In this document: one piece after another, positions 17,986 through 25,935 of the stretch
Layout of the letters: each line of letters starts with the position of its first letter
Numbering within the stretch: position 1 is the first letter of the stretch
Source: UBA8437 sp963582065
Lineage (GTDB): Bacteria > Planctomycetota > Planctomycetia > Planctomycetales > Planctomycetaceae
Assembly (NCBI GenBank): GCA_963582065.1
Contig: CAUZRQ010000015.1
Span: forward strand, 10,255 to 74,254
Direction: 5' to 3'
Length of the DNA stretch: 64,000 nt
The notes under the pieces: model-generated
What the model was told of the DNA's origin: nothing
Databases searched by the model: none
Seen by the model: only the letters and a program-made list of their open reading frames with translations
Made by a program: the position numbers and the translations under genes

Positions 17986-19271
17986 TCCGATTCACCACGA
18001 TCCGATCGGTGCAGATCATACCGCCAGGCGCCGATTGTCCGGCCGGCCGCGTACCCTTCCAGTTCCGGGGGCACCAGGACGAACCCGTCGGCTCGAGTGG
18101 TGGAGGAGAGAATTGACGCCCCGCTGATCGACAGGGGGGAAATGGTCGTGTCGTCATCGGAGATCGAGACGCGGCAGTAGTCAAGCCGCCCGATGTCAGA
18201 GGCAATCTTGTCGCCCAGGACTCCTTCGATCAGCGCGTATGGCCAATTAGGTGACAGGCCGCCCATGCGTCGGACGACTTCGCCGGCAAATACGTCGTAG
18301 GCGGCCAGGCAGGAGACGGGGTTGCCCGGAAGAAGAAACACCAGCGCGTCCCCCACACGACCGATGCCCGTGGGGCTGGATGGCCTCATGGCGACCCCGT
18401 GGAAGGCAAGATCACCGAGTTCGGCGACCAACGTGGGCGCGTGGTCCTCGGTGCCGACACTTGATCCGCCGGAGACCAGGATCACGTCGGCGCCCGGCCG
18501 TGACAACAGCGAGGAAATGGTCTGGCGATCGTCGGCGACAGGTTCGAACGGAGGTGGAGTTTCCAGGATACCGCCATCACGCTCCACCAGGCTGCCGAGC
18601 ATCAGCGAATTCGATTCGTAGATCTGGTCCTCGCGGCGAGATGCACCCGGAAGAACCAGTTCGTCGCCAGTGATCAGCAGGCGGACGACAGGTCGACGCA
18701 CGACCTCAACACGGTCGATCCCGAGTGACCCAATGAGTGCGACGTCCTGTGGTCTGAGGGTCCGGCCCGGCTCGAGCAGGGACTGGCCGACCTGGACGTC
18801 CTCGCCGCGGCGTCCAATGTGACGACCGGGCGGAACCGAACTGGTGATTTCGACACGACCATCCGATTCGCTGGCGTGTTCGGCTGGAACCACGCAGGTG
18901 GCTCCGGTGGGGATCGGTGCACCGGTCATGATCCTTGCGGCACTGCTCGGATCGACCGACCCGGAAAATCCGGAGCCTGGAAGCGATTCCCCCGCGATCA
19001 CAAACGACAGCGGGTTGTATGGGCTGGCACCGTCGGTAGCGGTGGCGACAAGTGCGTAACCGTCCATTGCCGAACGGTCGAACGAAGGCACATCGATCGG
19101 AGCGGTGATCGGCTGCCCCAACACACGTCCGGCCACATGGCCGACGAAAACGGTTTCGACTCCGAGCGGGTCGGTTGTGGCTCTCAACCACGAGAGCACG
19201 TCAGCCACGAGAGCTCGCTGGGCGAACCCCTTCATGCGGACATCACGCGGCGGCGGATTGGCTGAGGACAC
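17982..19271 (-). CDS. moeA: Molybdopterin molybdenumtransferase MoeA (stand-alone)
   Basis: This 429-residue MoeA has PSFDRSAMDGYAL in the substrate-binding domain, the LLITGDELVLPG strand, ILVSGGSSVGTEDH, and FLLPGNPVSCLAAYD near the end of the catalytic part. The C-terminal beta-barrel domain is present. It performs the same reaction as its neighbour. A plain MoeA beside a MoeA-PBP fusion may reflect division of labour, such as Mo versus W or different target enzymes. It lies upstream of the fusion in the minus-strand operon and 22 bases downstream of mobA. Confidence 0.9.
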   Translation of the reverse strand: MSSANPPPRDVRMKGFAQRALVADVLSWLRATTDPLGVETVFVGHVAGRVLGQPITAPIDVPSFDRSAMDGYALVATATDGASPYNPLSFVIAGESLPGSGFSGSVDPSSAARIMTGAPIPTGATCVVPAEHASESDGRVEITSSVPPGRHIGRRGEDVQVGQSLLEPGRTLRPQDVALIGSLGIDRVEVVRRPVVRLLITGDELVLPGASRREDQIYESNSLMLGSLVERDGGILETPPPFEPVADDRQTISSLLSRPGADVILVSGGSSVGTEDHAPTLVAELGDLAFHGVAMRPSSPTGIGRVGDALVFLLPGNPVSCLAAYDVFAGEVVRRMGGLSPNWPYALIEGVLGDKIASDIGRLDYCRVSISDDDTTISPLSISGASILSSTTRADGFVLVPPELEGYAAGRTIGAWRYDLHRSDRGESE

Positions 19272-19293
19272 GTGTCGGGTCGGTGAGTGCGGG

Positions 19294-19923
19294 TCAAGGT
19301 GATGCCGGGAAACCTGCGTCGATCAGGGCCTGGCGGTAGTCGTCTGGGTTGTTCAGGTTTCGAAACGATTCGAGCGTGGGGTCGACGCCGCGAAGAGTGT
19401 CGACGTCGACCTCGTTGACCCGGGCCTGATCGAACAGAGACAGAGGCCGACGCGCTCCCGATCGCAGCAGACGATCGATGACGCCAGTCAGTGAGGTCCG
19501 GTAAACGGCTGCCAACGGGTGATGGTAGTCGCCGTCCTTGGGGATTGCCAGATCCGCGGAATCGAGACGATTCACCATTTCGACGATGAGAGCCGACCGC
19601 AAGAACGGGGCGTCACAGGACGTGACGTAGGCCGCATCGGCGTGCGGCGCCAGTGCCACGAGCCCCGTGTGGATCCCGGCAAGCGGCCCGGCATCAGTGT
19701 GAATATCACGAGCAACCTGGATGTCCGCGGGGAGATCCGGGAGTTGTTGTTCGGCGGTCGCCACCACCACCACCGGTGCCAGGGTTCCAGAAAGGCAGTC
19801 GACCATGTGTTGGAGCATCGTCTGCGGACCGAAGGGCAAAGCGTACTTGGCCGAGCCCATGCGGCGGCTGTGGCCGCCACAAAGGACGATTCCGCCGACG
19901 GTCACGCCTGACGTATGCTGCAT
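19294..19923 (-). CDS. mobA: Molybdenum cofactor guanylyltransferase MobA
   Basis: This 209-residue nucleotidyltransferase has the Rossmann-like MobA signature VGGIVLCGGHSRRMGSAK followed by LPFG. AYVTSCDAPFL holds the metal-binding aspartate. It attaches GMP to Mo-molybdopterin to form the guanine dinucleotide cofactor of DMSO-reductase-type enzymes. The ATG at 19923 is used because longer in-frame starts run into the divergent gene at 20008. It heads the minus-strand mobA-moeA-moeA(PBP) set, which covers the last steps of cofactor maturation. No molybdoenzyme gene is seen in the window. Confidence 0.9.
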   Translation of the reverse strand: MQHTSGVTVGGIVLCGGHSRRMGSAKYALPFGPQTMLQHMVDCLSGTLAPVVVVATAEQQLPDLPADIQVARDIHTDAGPLAGIHTGLVALAPHADAAYVTSCDAPFLRSALIVEMVNRLDSADLAIPKDGDYHHPLAAVYRTSLTGVIDRLLRSGARRPLSLFDQARVNEVDVDTLRGVDPTLESFRNLNNPDDYRQALIDAGFPASP

Positions 19924-20007
19924 GACGGTAATTGTAGGTGTCTCGACGGGACGACGCATCGCAGGACGGGGTTGAGTGTCGACGCCATTCTGGCCTAGAC
20001 TTCGCCC

Positions 20008-20424
20008 GTGTCGGCTACGCAGTGGTTTCAGGATGGACTGTGCTTCGAGTGTACCCAGTGCGGCAACTGCTGCAGCGGGGCACCAGGTGTCGTCTGGATC
20101 GATGACACTGACATTGGGCGGATTGCGGAATACACCGGAAAAGAAGAAGGCGAAATTCGTGTCATGCACACTCGGCCATACGCCGGACGAACGTCGTTGA
20201 CCGAATTCGCGAACGGAGATTGCACGTTCTTTGACGCCGTGACACGGAGGTGTCGAATCTACCCGGTTAGGCCGACACAGTGTCGGACGTGGCCGTTCTG
20301 GAGATCAAACCTCGAATCGCCGGAGTCATGGAAAGCGACCCAGGAAGGCTGTCCCGGCGCGGGGCAGGGACCGTTGGTGCCGCTGGATGAAATCGTGGAA
20401 ATGGCGGCCGCAGTAGATATCTAG
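20008..20424 (+). CDS. YkgJ-type cysteine-cluster protein
   Basis: This 138-residue protein has a dense N-terminal cysteine motif CFECTQCGNCC (Cys12, 15, 18, 21, 22). Further cysteines lie in DCTFFDAVTRRCRIYPVRPTQCRTWPFW and EGCPG. This pattern is typical of the YkgJ/UPF0153 zinc- or iron-binding family, whose biochemical role is poorly defined. The GTG at 20008 is the likely start. It lies divergently from mobA with an 84-base gap that must contain promoters for both directions. Confidence 0.85.
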   Translation: MSATQWFQDGLCFECTQCGNCCSGAPGVVWIDDTDIGRIAEYTGKEEGEIRVMHTRPYAGRTSLTEFANGDCTFFDAVTRRCRIYPVRPTQCRTWPFWRSNLESPESWKATQEGCPGAGQGPLVPLDEIVEMAAAVDI

Positions 20425-20521
20425 TAGTTCGATCGACGCTTTTCGGCAGTTGAGGCAGTTTGTGACGATTACCCTGAACACGCCGGTCGTCCGGATCCGA
20501 TAAAACAGGTAGTGGTCCGTC

Positions 20522-20551
20522 TTGACATAAAATGGAACGGGAGATTAGATT
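20522..20551 (+). promoter_or_regulatory. Promoter upstream of the HU-like gene
   Basis: TTGACA (20522-20527) is a perfect -35 hexamer. TAGATT (20546-20551) matches four of six -10 bases with an 18-base spacer. Transcription would start near 20558, giving a 5' untranslated region of about 67 bases before the ATG at 20625. No other consensus-like -35 is seen in the 200-base gap. Confidence 0.6.
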
Positions 20552-20624
20552 TAAGTCTCGGCGGAGCCAGAAGATACATCATTTCGCTTCGCGACGGTCC
20601 CAACACCGCACGGTAGACCAGCCC

Positions 20625-21038
20625 ATGACCAAGAAAGACATCGTCAAGAAGATCTCGGACGATTTGTACCTGACTCAGTTGACGGTTAAGGAAATCGTCC
20701 AACGGACGCTGGACGAGATCATCGACGCACTGGTTGCGGAAGGAAAAATCGAGCTGCGAAATTTCGGTGTATTCAAGGTCACCAAGCGAGCGGCTCGTCC
20801 GGCTCGAAACCCGCGCACCGGAGAGGCAGTCAGCGTTCCAGAAAAATGTGTTGTGACGTTCAAACCCGGCAAGGAGATGGAAGCCAGGGTTCGGGCATTG
20901 GGAAGTGTCCCATCACAGTGGTCCACTGACGAACCAGTTGTTTCCTCAAACACCGCGATCACACCAGCCGACCCACCTGTCGCCGAGTTTCAATCGGACG
21001 ACTCTGACGTTTCGTTCGACCCGTTTGCTGACGAATGA
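20625..21038 (+). CDS. HU/IHF-family DNA-binding protein with acidic C-terminal tail
   Basis: This 137-residue protein has a complete HU/IHF domain in about residues 1-92. MTKKDIVKKISDDLYLT begins the fold, and ELRNFGVFKV with RPARNPRTGEAV forms the DNA-binding arm (the Arg-Asn-Pro tip is present). It should bend and compact DNA. After the fold comes an extension of about 45 residues rich in Ser, Pro and Asp/Glu, ending in DVSFDPFADE. That tail is longer than in standard HU. ATG 20625 is chosen because it starts the domain exactly. The gene is monocistronic with its own promoter. Confidence 0.92.
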   Translation: MTKKDIVKKISDDLYLTQLTVKEIVQRTLDEIIDALVAEGKIELRNFGVFKVTKRAARPARNPRTGEAVSVPEKCVVTFKPGKEMEARVRALGSVPSQWSTDEPVVSSNTAITPADPPVAEFQSDDSDVSFDPFADE

Positions 21039-21194
21039 TCTCTCATTACCGTTCGGCAGCGAACTGAGTTGATCAACTCTCACTCTGCTCTCCCCCACTT
21101 TCACTGATTACTACCCGATTCGGCTTTCGCTGCAGGTGTTCGTCGTGTTCGACGATTTCCCCGGTGTCGGCCTGCATCCATGGAGGGATGTCTG

Positions 21195-21407
21195 ATGCGC
21201 AGGAAACTGTTGTCCACCGTGTTTATCGTTGCCATGGCCGTCGGCTGTGTCGTCCCGATCTACGACACGTCACGGGACATCCGGACCAGGCAACTGATCT
21301 TCGTCTCGGAAGGCTTGAGGCATATTCCGCGGATCTGGGAACGGATCTGGGGCTTGGAAATGCCTGATCTCGCAACCCCCTATCGCACCCATGGCGGGGT
21401 GATCTAG
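21195..21407 (+). CDS. Small putative lipoprotein
   Basis: This 70-residue protein has an N-terminal hydrophobic signal whose end AVGC (Cys18) fits a lipobox. The mature part is short and basic, with an HIPRIWERIWGLEMPD segment. GGAGG sits at 21182-21186, eight bases before the ATG at 21195, which favours this start over the ATG at 21180. No family is recognised. It stands alone between the HU-like gene and pyrD. Confidence 0.55.
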   Translation: MRRKLLSTVFIVAMAVGCVVPIYDTSRDIRTRQLIFVSEGLRHIPRIWERIWGLEMPDLATPYRTHGGVI

Positions 21408-21482
21408 GGTCGAGCCGGGATACGACGCGGCCATTTCGGGCGACCGTGGGGACCGTTGCCGGTCCGTAGGGGGGCCAGTAGT

Positions 21483-22436
21483 ATGGCTCGCGTGCCGAAT
21501 CTCGCCGTCGACCTGAATCGTCTACGACTCGCCAACCCCATCCTCGTTGCGTCGGGGACGTTTGGGTACGCGCGGGAGATGGAGTCATTTGCGAGCTTCA
21601 AGGATCTCGGCGGGGTGATCCCCAAGACGGTGACCCCGCATCCGCGGATCGGAAATCCGCCGCCCCGGACCGTCGAGACCACCGCCGGACTCCTGAACTC
21701 GATCGGACTCGACAACGACGGGCTGGATTCGTTTGTCGAGAAGCATCTGCCGTACCTGAGGGAGTTGCCGACGGCTGTGATCGCCAACATAGCGGGCCAC
21801 GACGTGGACGAATTCGAGGCGATGGCGTCGGTGTTGGAATCCACCGAGGGGCTGGCAGGCATCGAGTTGAACATCTCCTGCCCGAATGTCAGCGGCGGTG
21901 TCGATTTCGGGACCAGCGCGAAGCTGGCGGCTGAGGTGGTCGAGCGAGTGTGCGGACGGACATCGCTTCCTGTCATCGCCAAGTTGACACCGAACGTGAC
22001 CGACATCGTCTCGGTTGCGGGGGCAGTGGCTGAAGCGGGTGCCGACGCCGTGTCGCTGGTCAACACCTACCAGGGAATCGCCGTTGACTGGCGGAAGCGG
22101 AGGCCGGTCCTGGGGAACGTGACCGGTGGCCTGAGTGGTCCGGCGATCAAACCGTTGGCGTTGTGTGCGGTCTGGAAAGTGGCCCGCGCGGTTGGGATCC
22201 CGATTATCGGTGTTGGGGGCATCGCCGGACTCGACGATGTCATGGAGTTCATCGTGGCCGGAGCCTCCGCCGTTCAGATCGGGACGGCCAATTTCTATGA
22301 CCCGGGATTGGCCAGCCGCCTGGCGGGGCAGTTGGATGACTGCCTTGCCGGAATCGGCGTCGATTCGGTCAGTGAAATCGTGGGGACATTGTCGTCGTCC
22401 CCGGCGGCCACGCCGGCCGGCAGCACAACGAACTGA
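21483..22436 (+). CDS. pyrD: Dihydroorotate dehydrogenase, class 1B-like
   Basis: This 317-residue FMN enzyme oxidises dihydroorotate to orotate in pyrimidine synthesis. Recognisable elements are NPILVASGTFGYA near the N-terminus and ELNISCPNVSGG, where the cysteine is the active-site base typical of class 1B rather than the serine of class 2. VIAKLTPNVTDIV, GIPIIGVGGIAG and the phosphate-binding AVQIGTANF are also present. Class 1B enzymes normally need a PyrK electron-transfer subunit, which is not in the window. trpS starts 23 bases downstream, so the two are likely co-transcribed. Confidence 0.92.
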   Translation: MARVPNLAVDLNRLRLANPILVASGTFGYAREMESFASFKDLGGVIPKTVTPHPRIGNPPPRTVETTAGLLNSIGLDNDGLDSFVEKHLPYLRELPTAVIANIAGHDVDEFEAMASVLESTEGLAGIELNISCPNVSGGVDFGTSAKLAAEVVERVCGRTSLPVIAKLTPNVTDIVSVAGAVAEAGADAVSLVNTYQGIAVDWRKRRPVLGNVTGGLSGPAIKPLALCAVWKVARAVGIPIIGVGGIAGLDDVMEFIVAGASAVQIGTANFYDPGLASRLAGQLDDCLAGIGVDSVSEIVGTLSSSPAATPAGSTTN

Positions 22437-22459
22437 AGTTTCGGATTCGGGGTGATTCG

Positions 22460-23428
22460 ATGCGTGTATTGTCAGGAATCCAACCGACCGGCCGATTCCA
22501 CTGGGGTAACTACTTCGGTGCGATCCGACAGTATATTGCCCTCCAGGAGAACGACCAGGCGTTTTATTTCATCGCCGATTTGCACGCCTTGACGACGATC
22601 CGCGATGCCGGCGAACTCGCGTCCCTGACCCGCGATGCTGCACTCGACCTGTTGGCCCTGGGTCTCGACCCGGAACAGGCCACGCTGTTTCGGCAGTCGG
22701 ACGTCCCGGAGGTCACCGAACTGACCTGGCTGCTGCTGACGGTGACGAATCTCAGTTGGCTCGAAAAGTGCCACGCGTACAAGGACAAGAAGGAGCGGGG
22801 CTTGGCCGCGGATGCCGGCTTGTTCACGTACCCGGTCCTGATGGCATCGGACATCCTGATTTACGACAGTGACATCGTGCCGGTGGGTGTCGACCAGGTG
22901 CAGCACATCGAGGTCACGCGAGACATTGCCGAGCGATTCAACTCGATCTACGGCGAGGTGTTCGTGTTGCCCGAGGCCCGGGTACTGGATGCCAGTGCGA
23001 AGGTGCCCGGGACCGACGGTGAGAAGATGTCCAAGAGTTACGGCAATGTGATCGAACTGTTCGAACCATCAAAACGCGTTCGCAAGAAGGTGATGTCGAT
23101 CAAGACCGACTCGACTCCTGTCGAGGATTCGAAGGACCCCGAAGCGTGCTCGGTGTTTGACCTCTACAAGTTATTTGCCAACGAGCAACAAAGCGACGAC
23201 CTGGCCGCACGCTATCGTGCCGGCGGACTGGGTTACGGCGATGCGAAGCAGGCGTTGTTCGAGTTGTCGCAAGAGCATTTCGCCGAGGCCAGGGCACGTC
23301 GTGATGCACTGGAGGCCGACCCGGACCGGCTTGAGGAGATTCTTGCGGCCGGGGCGGTCCGGGCGAGGCAGAAAGCGGCTGAAGTGCTGTGCCGGGCTCG
23401 GGCGGCATGCGGGCTGGGTGTAGCCTGA
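22460..23428 (+). CDS. trpS: Tryptophanyl-tRNA synthetase
   Basis: This 322-residue class I aminoacyl-tRNA synthetase charges tRNA-Trp. The N-terminal SGIQPTGRFHWGNYFGA carries the HIGH-equivalent motif (here HWGN). DGEKMSKSYGNVI carries KMSKS. PVLMASDILIYDSDIVPVGVDQVQHIE is the tryptophan pocket region of the family. Length and start fit standard bacterial TrpRS. It lies 23 bases downstream of pyrD, converging with the aquaporin gene. No tryptophan leader peptide was found upstream. Confidence 0.97.
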   Translation: MRVLSGIQPTGRFHWGNYFGAIRQYIALQENDQAFYFIADLHALTTIRDAGELASLTRDAALDLLALGLDPEQATLFRQSDVPEVTELTWLLLTVTNLSWLEKCHAYKDKKERGLAADAGLFTYPVLMASDILIYDSDIVPVGVDQVQHIEVTRDIAERFNSIYGEVFVLPEARVLDASAKVPGTDGEKMSKSYGNVIELFEPSKRVRKKVMSIKTDSTPVEDSKDPEACSVFDLYKLFANEQQSDDLAARYRAGGLGYGDAKQALFELSQEHFAEARARRDALEADPDRLEEILAAGAVRARQKAAEVLCRARAACGLGVA

Positions 23429-23437
23429 GCGATCGGA

Positions 23438-24127
23438 TCAGCTTGTCGCTTCGGCCGAATCGTCGGTCTCACTGACGCCGATCGGCTGAATGCAACGGAA
23501 CCACGGAACGGAAATCACGGCACCCAGGACAGGTGCCACGATGTAGAGCCAGAGAACGTTGAGTGTCTCGGGTTGCCAGGCCAATACGGCGGGGCCGATC
23601 GATCGGGCGGGATTCATGGACGCTCCCGAAATCGGACCGGCGAACAGTGCTTCGAGGGTGACCACGGCACCGATCGTTATCCCGGCCATGAGTCCCTTCT
23701 CTTGTGAGCCTGTTGAGACACACAGGATCACGAACATCAGGGTGCCGGTCAGCAGGACCTCGAAGACGAATGACTGGTGCCACGGGCCGGCGGGCACGGT
23801 GGACCCGAGCAGGTGATTGTCGGGAAACAGCAGTTTCAGGAATCCGCTGGCGACCAGCGCACCGGCGAGTTGGAAGCCGATGTAGGGCAACACGCGACGG
23901 CCCGGGAACCGGCCTGCGACCCAGAAGGCGATCGTGACCGCCGGATTGATGTGGGCGCCGGAGACGTCACCAATCGACTGGATCATGGCCATGACGGCCA
24001 GGCCGAACGTGAGGGCGATACCGACGTGAGTGACGACACCGTCGGAAAAGTCGTTGGATACGATCGCACCGGTCCCGGCAAAGACCAGCGTGAATGTGCC
24101 GATTCCCTCGGCCAGGCAGGCTCGCAT
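23438..24127 (-). CDS. Aquaporin / MIP-family channel
   Basis: This 229-residue channel has six membrane helices and the two half-helix NPA boxes: SGAHINPAVT (Asn61-Ala63) and SGASMNPARS (Asn172-Ala174). The latter is followed by the selectivity-filter arginine. The family transports water or small neutral solutes. The ATG at 24127 has GGGAG eight bases upstream and is preferred over the TTG at 24142. It converges on trpS with a 9-base gap and is divergent from acpS. Confidence 0.93.
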   Translation of the reverse strand: MRACLAEGIGTFTLVFAGTGAIVSNDFSDGVVTHVGIALTFGLAVMAMIQSIGDVSGAHINPAVTIAFWVAGRFPGRRVLPYIGFQLAGALVASGFLKLLFPDNHLLGSTVPAGPWHQSFVFEVLLTGTLMFVILCVSTGSQEKGLMAGITIGAVVTLEALFAGPISGASMNPARSIGPAVLAWQPETLNVLWLYIVAPVLGAVISVPWFRCIQPIGVSETDDSAEATS

Positions 24128-24267
24128 TGAATTATCTCCCAACGATCACACGATGATGACCATCGTCGAAACCGGCGACAACCCCGTCGTTGGACGGACC
24201 GACGGTGGCTGCCTATGCTGTGACGGGTCTGAAGGCTGGAGCTTCCGCACTCCGAAAGAGGGGCGTT

Positions 24268-24687
24268 GTGATTCGGGGACTCGGTACTGACATCGTAGAG
24301 ATCGTTCGCATCGGCGAGATGATCGAGCGACACGGAGAGTTGTTTCTGCAGCGGGTGTACACCGAGCAGGAAGTGGCGTACTGCCAGAAGCGGTCTTCCA
24401 GTTACCAGCATTTTGCGGGTCGCTGGGCGGCCAAGGAGGCGGTTCTGAAGGCCCTGGGGACCGGCTGGGCCAAGGGAATCGCCTGGAGGGACATCGAGGT
24501 CGTCTCTCTGGCGAGTGGGCAGCCTCGAGTGAACGTCTACGGTGCCGTGAAGGAACTCTCCGAGTCCGCCGGCATTTCAGGTTTTCTGGTGAGCATCTCG
24601 CACTGTCGCAGTCACGCCACCGCTGCGGCCGTAGCCGTCGGGAGCCCGGAGTCATCGCACGGGGATGCAGGAGCAACCGGTGCCTGA
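24268..24687 (+). CDS. acpS: Holo-[acyl-carrier-protein] synthase
   Basis: This 139-residue protein transfers phosphopantetheine from CoA to acyl carrier protein. It contains GLGTDIVEI (metal-binding Asp8) and FAGRWAAKEAVLKALG (Glu57), the two magnesium-ligand motifs of AcpS. The C-terminal VSISHCRSHATA fits the family. The GTG at 24268 follows AGAGGGG and begins exactly at the conserved N-terminus. The last 23 bases overlap the start of the Sir2 gene in another frame, which suggests coupling. Confidence 0.93.
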   Translation: MIRGLGTDIVEIVRIGEMIERHGELFLQRVYTEQEVAYCQKRSSSYQHFAGRWAAKEAVLKALGTGWAKGIAWRDIEVVSLASGQPRVNVYGAVKELSESAGISGFLVSISHCRSHATAAAVAVGSPESSHGDAGATGA

Positions 24688-25441
24688 ACAACTGGCCCAG
24701 TGGCTGACCGAATCGCGATCTTCGATCGCTTTCACTGGTGCGGGGATCAGCACCGAAAGTGGGATCCCGGATTTCCGGTCGCCGGGTGGCATCTGGTCGA
24801 CGACTCAACCGATCTACTTCGACGATTTCGTTGCCAGCGAGGAATCTCGGGTGGAGTACTGGCGGCAGAAGAGCCTCGCATATCGTGAATTTGCCGACGC
24901 GAAACCCAATTTCGGCCACGAGGTCCTCGCACGCTGGGAGCAACAGGAATTGCTCGATGGCCTGATCACACAGAACATCGATGGGCTTCACCAATTGGCT
25001 GGTAGCCGGAAGATCCAGGAGATCCACGGGACGGCGAGAGAGGTGACGTGCCTGGATTGTGGTTGGCGCGACGATGTGGGGCCGTGGGTCGATCGGTACC
25101 TCGTTGATCGACTGGCTCCGCGATGTCCCGATTGCGACGGACCGCTCAAGCATGCAACCATCTCTTTCGGGCAGTCGTTGTCCGCCGACGTCCTGAGCCA
25201 GTGCTCGTCATGGGCCCGGGAGAGCCAGTTGTTCCTGGCCCTGGGGTCGTCGCTGGTCGTTCATCCCGCCGCAGGAATCCCCGAGTTGGCTAAGCATCAT
25301 GGTGCGAGGCTGGTCATTATCAACGGCACTGCGACGCCTTGTGACGAAGTGGCTGACCTGGTGATCAGGGCCCCGCTCGGTGAGACACTCCTGGCGGCGG
25401 ACCACGCGGTGCAGAGTCTTCGGCAGGCTGGGGAGCAGTAG
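24665..25441 (+). CDS. Sir2-family NAD-dependent protein deacylase
   Basis: This 258-residue sirtuin has FTGAGISTESGIPDFRSPGG (NAD binding), TQNIDGLHQLAG and the catalytic histidine in EIHGTA. A zinc module uses CLDC and CPDC. It removes acyl groups from lysines using NAD. The ATG at 24665 overlaps acpS by 23 bases; a GTG at 24680 would trim five residues. The cupin gene follows directly after the stop. The acpS-sir2-cupin arrangement is a small operon without an obvious common pathway. Confidence 0.92.
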   Translation: MQEQPVPEQLAQWLTESRSSIAFTGAGISTESGIPDFRSPGGIWSTTQPIYFDDFVASEESRVEYWRQKSLAYREFADAKPNFGHEVLARWEQQELLDGLITQNIDGLHQLAGSRKIQEIHGTAREVTCLDCGWRDDVGPWVDRYLVDRLAPRCPDCDGPLKHATISFGQSLSADVLSQCSSWARESQLFLALGSSLVVHPAAGIPELAKHHGARLVIINGTATPCDEVADLVIRAPLGETLLAADHAVQSLRQAGEQ

Positions 25442-25852
25442 ATGGTGGCCGATGAATTGAAGCGGTTCGTCCAGTCGGGCGACATCGAAGTCGAAGAACT
25501 GCCATGGGGTCCGCACGAGTGGTTGTCGCGGCCCGGACTGACGGCGGCACAGCAGTTGTTGCTGGTCCGAGTGAGAATGCCACCGGGACAGGCCCACCGC
25601 TTTCACCGGCATCCGCAGATGGAAGAGATCATCTACGTGGAGTCGGGTTGTGCCGAACAGTGGGTCGATCGGGAGTCGCGGTTGCTCGGGCCCGGTGAGA
25701 CCGCCCACATCCCGGCGGATGTGGTGCACGGCACTTGGAACGGTGGCGACCAGACGCTTGTCTTCCTGGCGATTCTGGCTCCGGCCACCTGTGACGGCCC
25801 GATACTGGTCGACGTCAGCCAGGACGAGCCGTGGGCGTCGCTTCGCGAGTGA
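25442..25852 (+). CDS. Cupin-domain protein
   Basis: This 136-residue single-cupin protein has two conserved boxes. Box 1 is PPGQAHRFHRHPQMEEIIYVESG, with metal-ligand His residues and Glu. Box 2 is GPGETAHIPADVVHGTWN, with a further His. It is small and cytoplasmic by lack of a signal. Specific function cannot be told; cupins may be dioxygenases, isomerases or sugar sensors. Its ATG follows the sirtuin stop immediately. Its last 22 bases run into the alternative frame of the next long gene, whose own start is placed later. Confidence 0.85.
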   Translation: MVADELKRFVQSGDIEVEELPWGPHEWLSRPGLTAAQQLLLVRVRMPPGQAHRFHRHPQMEEIIYVESGCAEQWVDRESRLLGPGETAHIPADVVHGTWNGGDQTLVFLAILAPATCDGPILVDVSQDEPWASLRE

Positions 25853-25935
25853 TCGCAGCGGCCATCCGCTCTCGTCACGTTTCGTTCATTCGACTACAGT
25901 CCCGCCCGCAGAACTTCTCGGTCGGGGCCATACGT

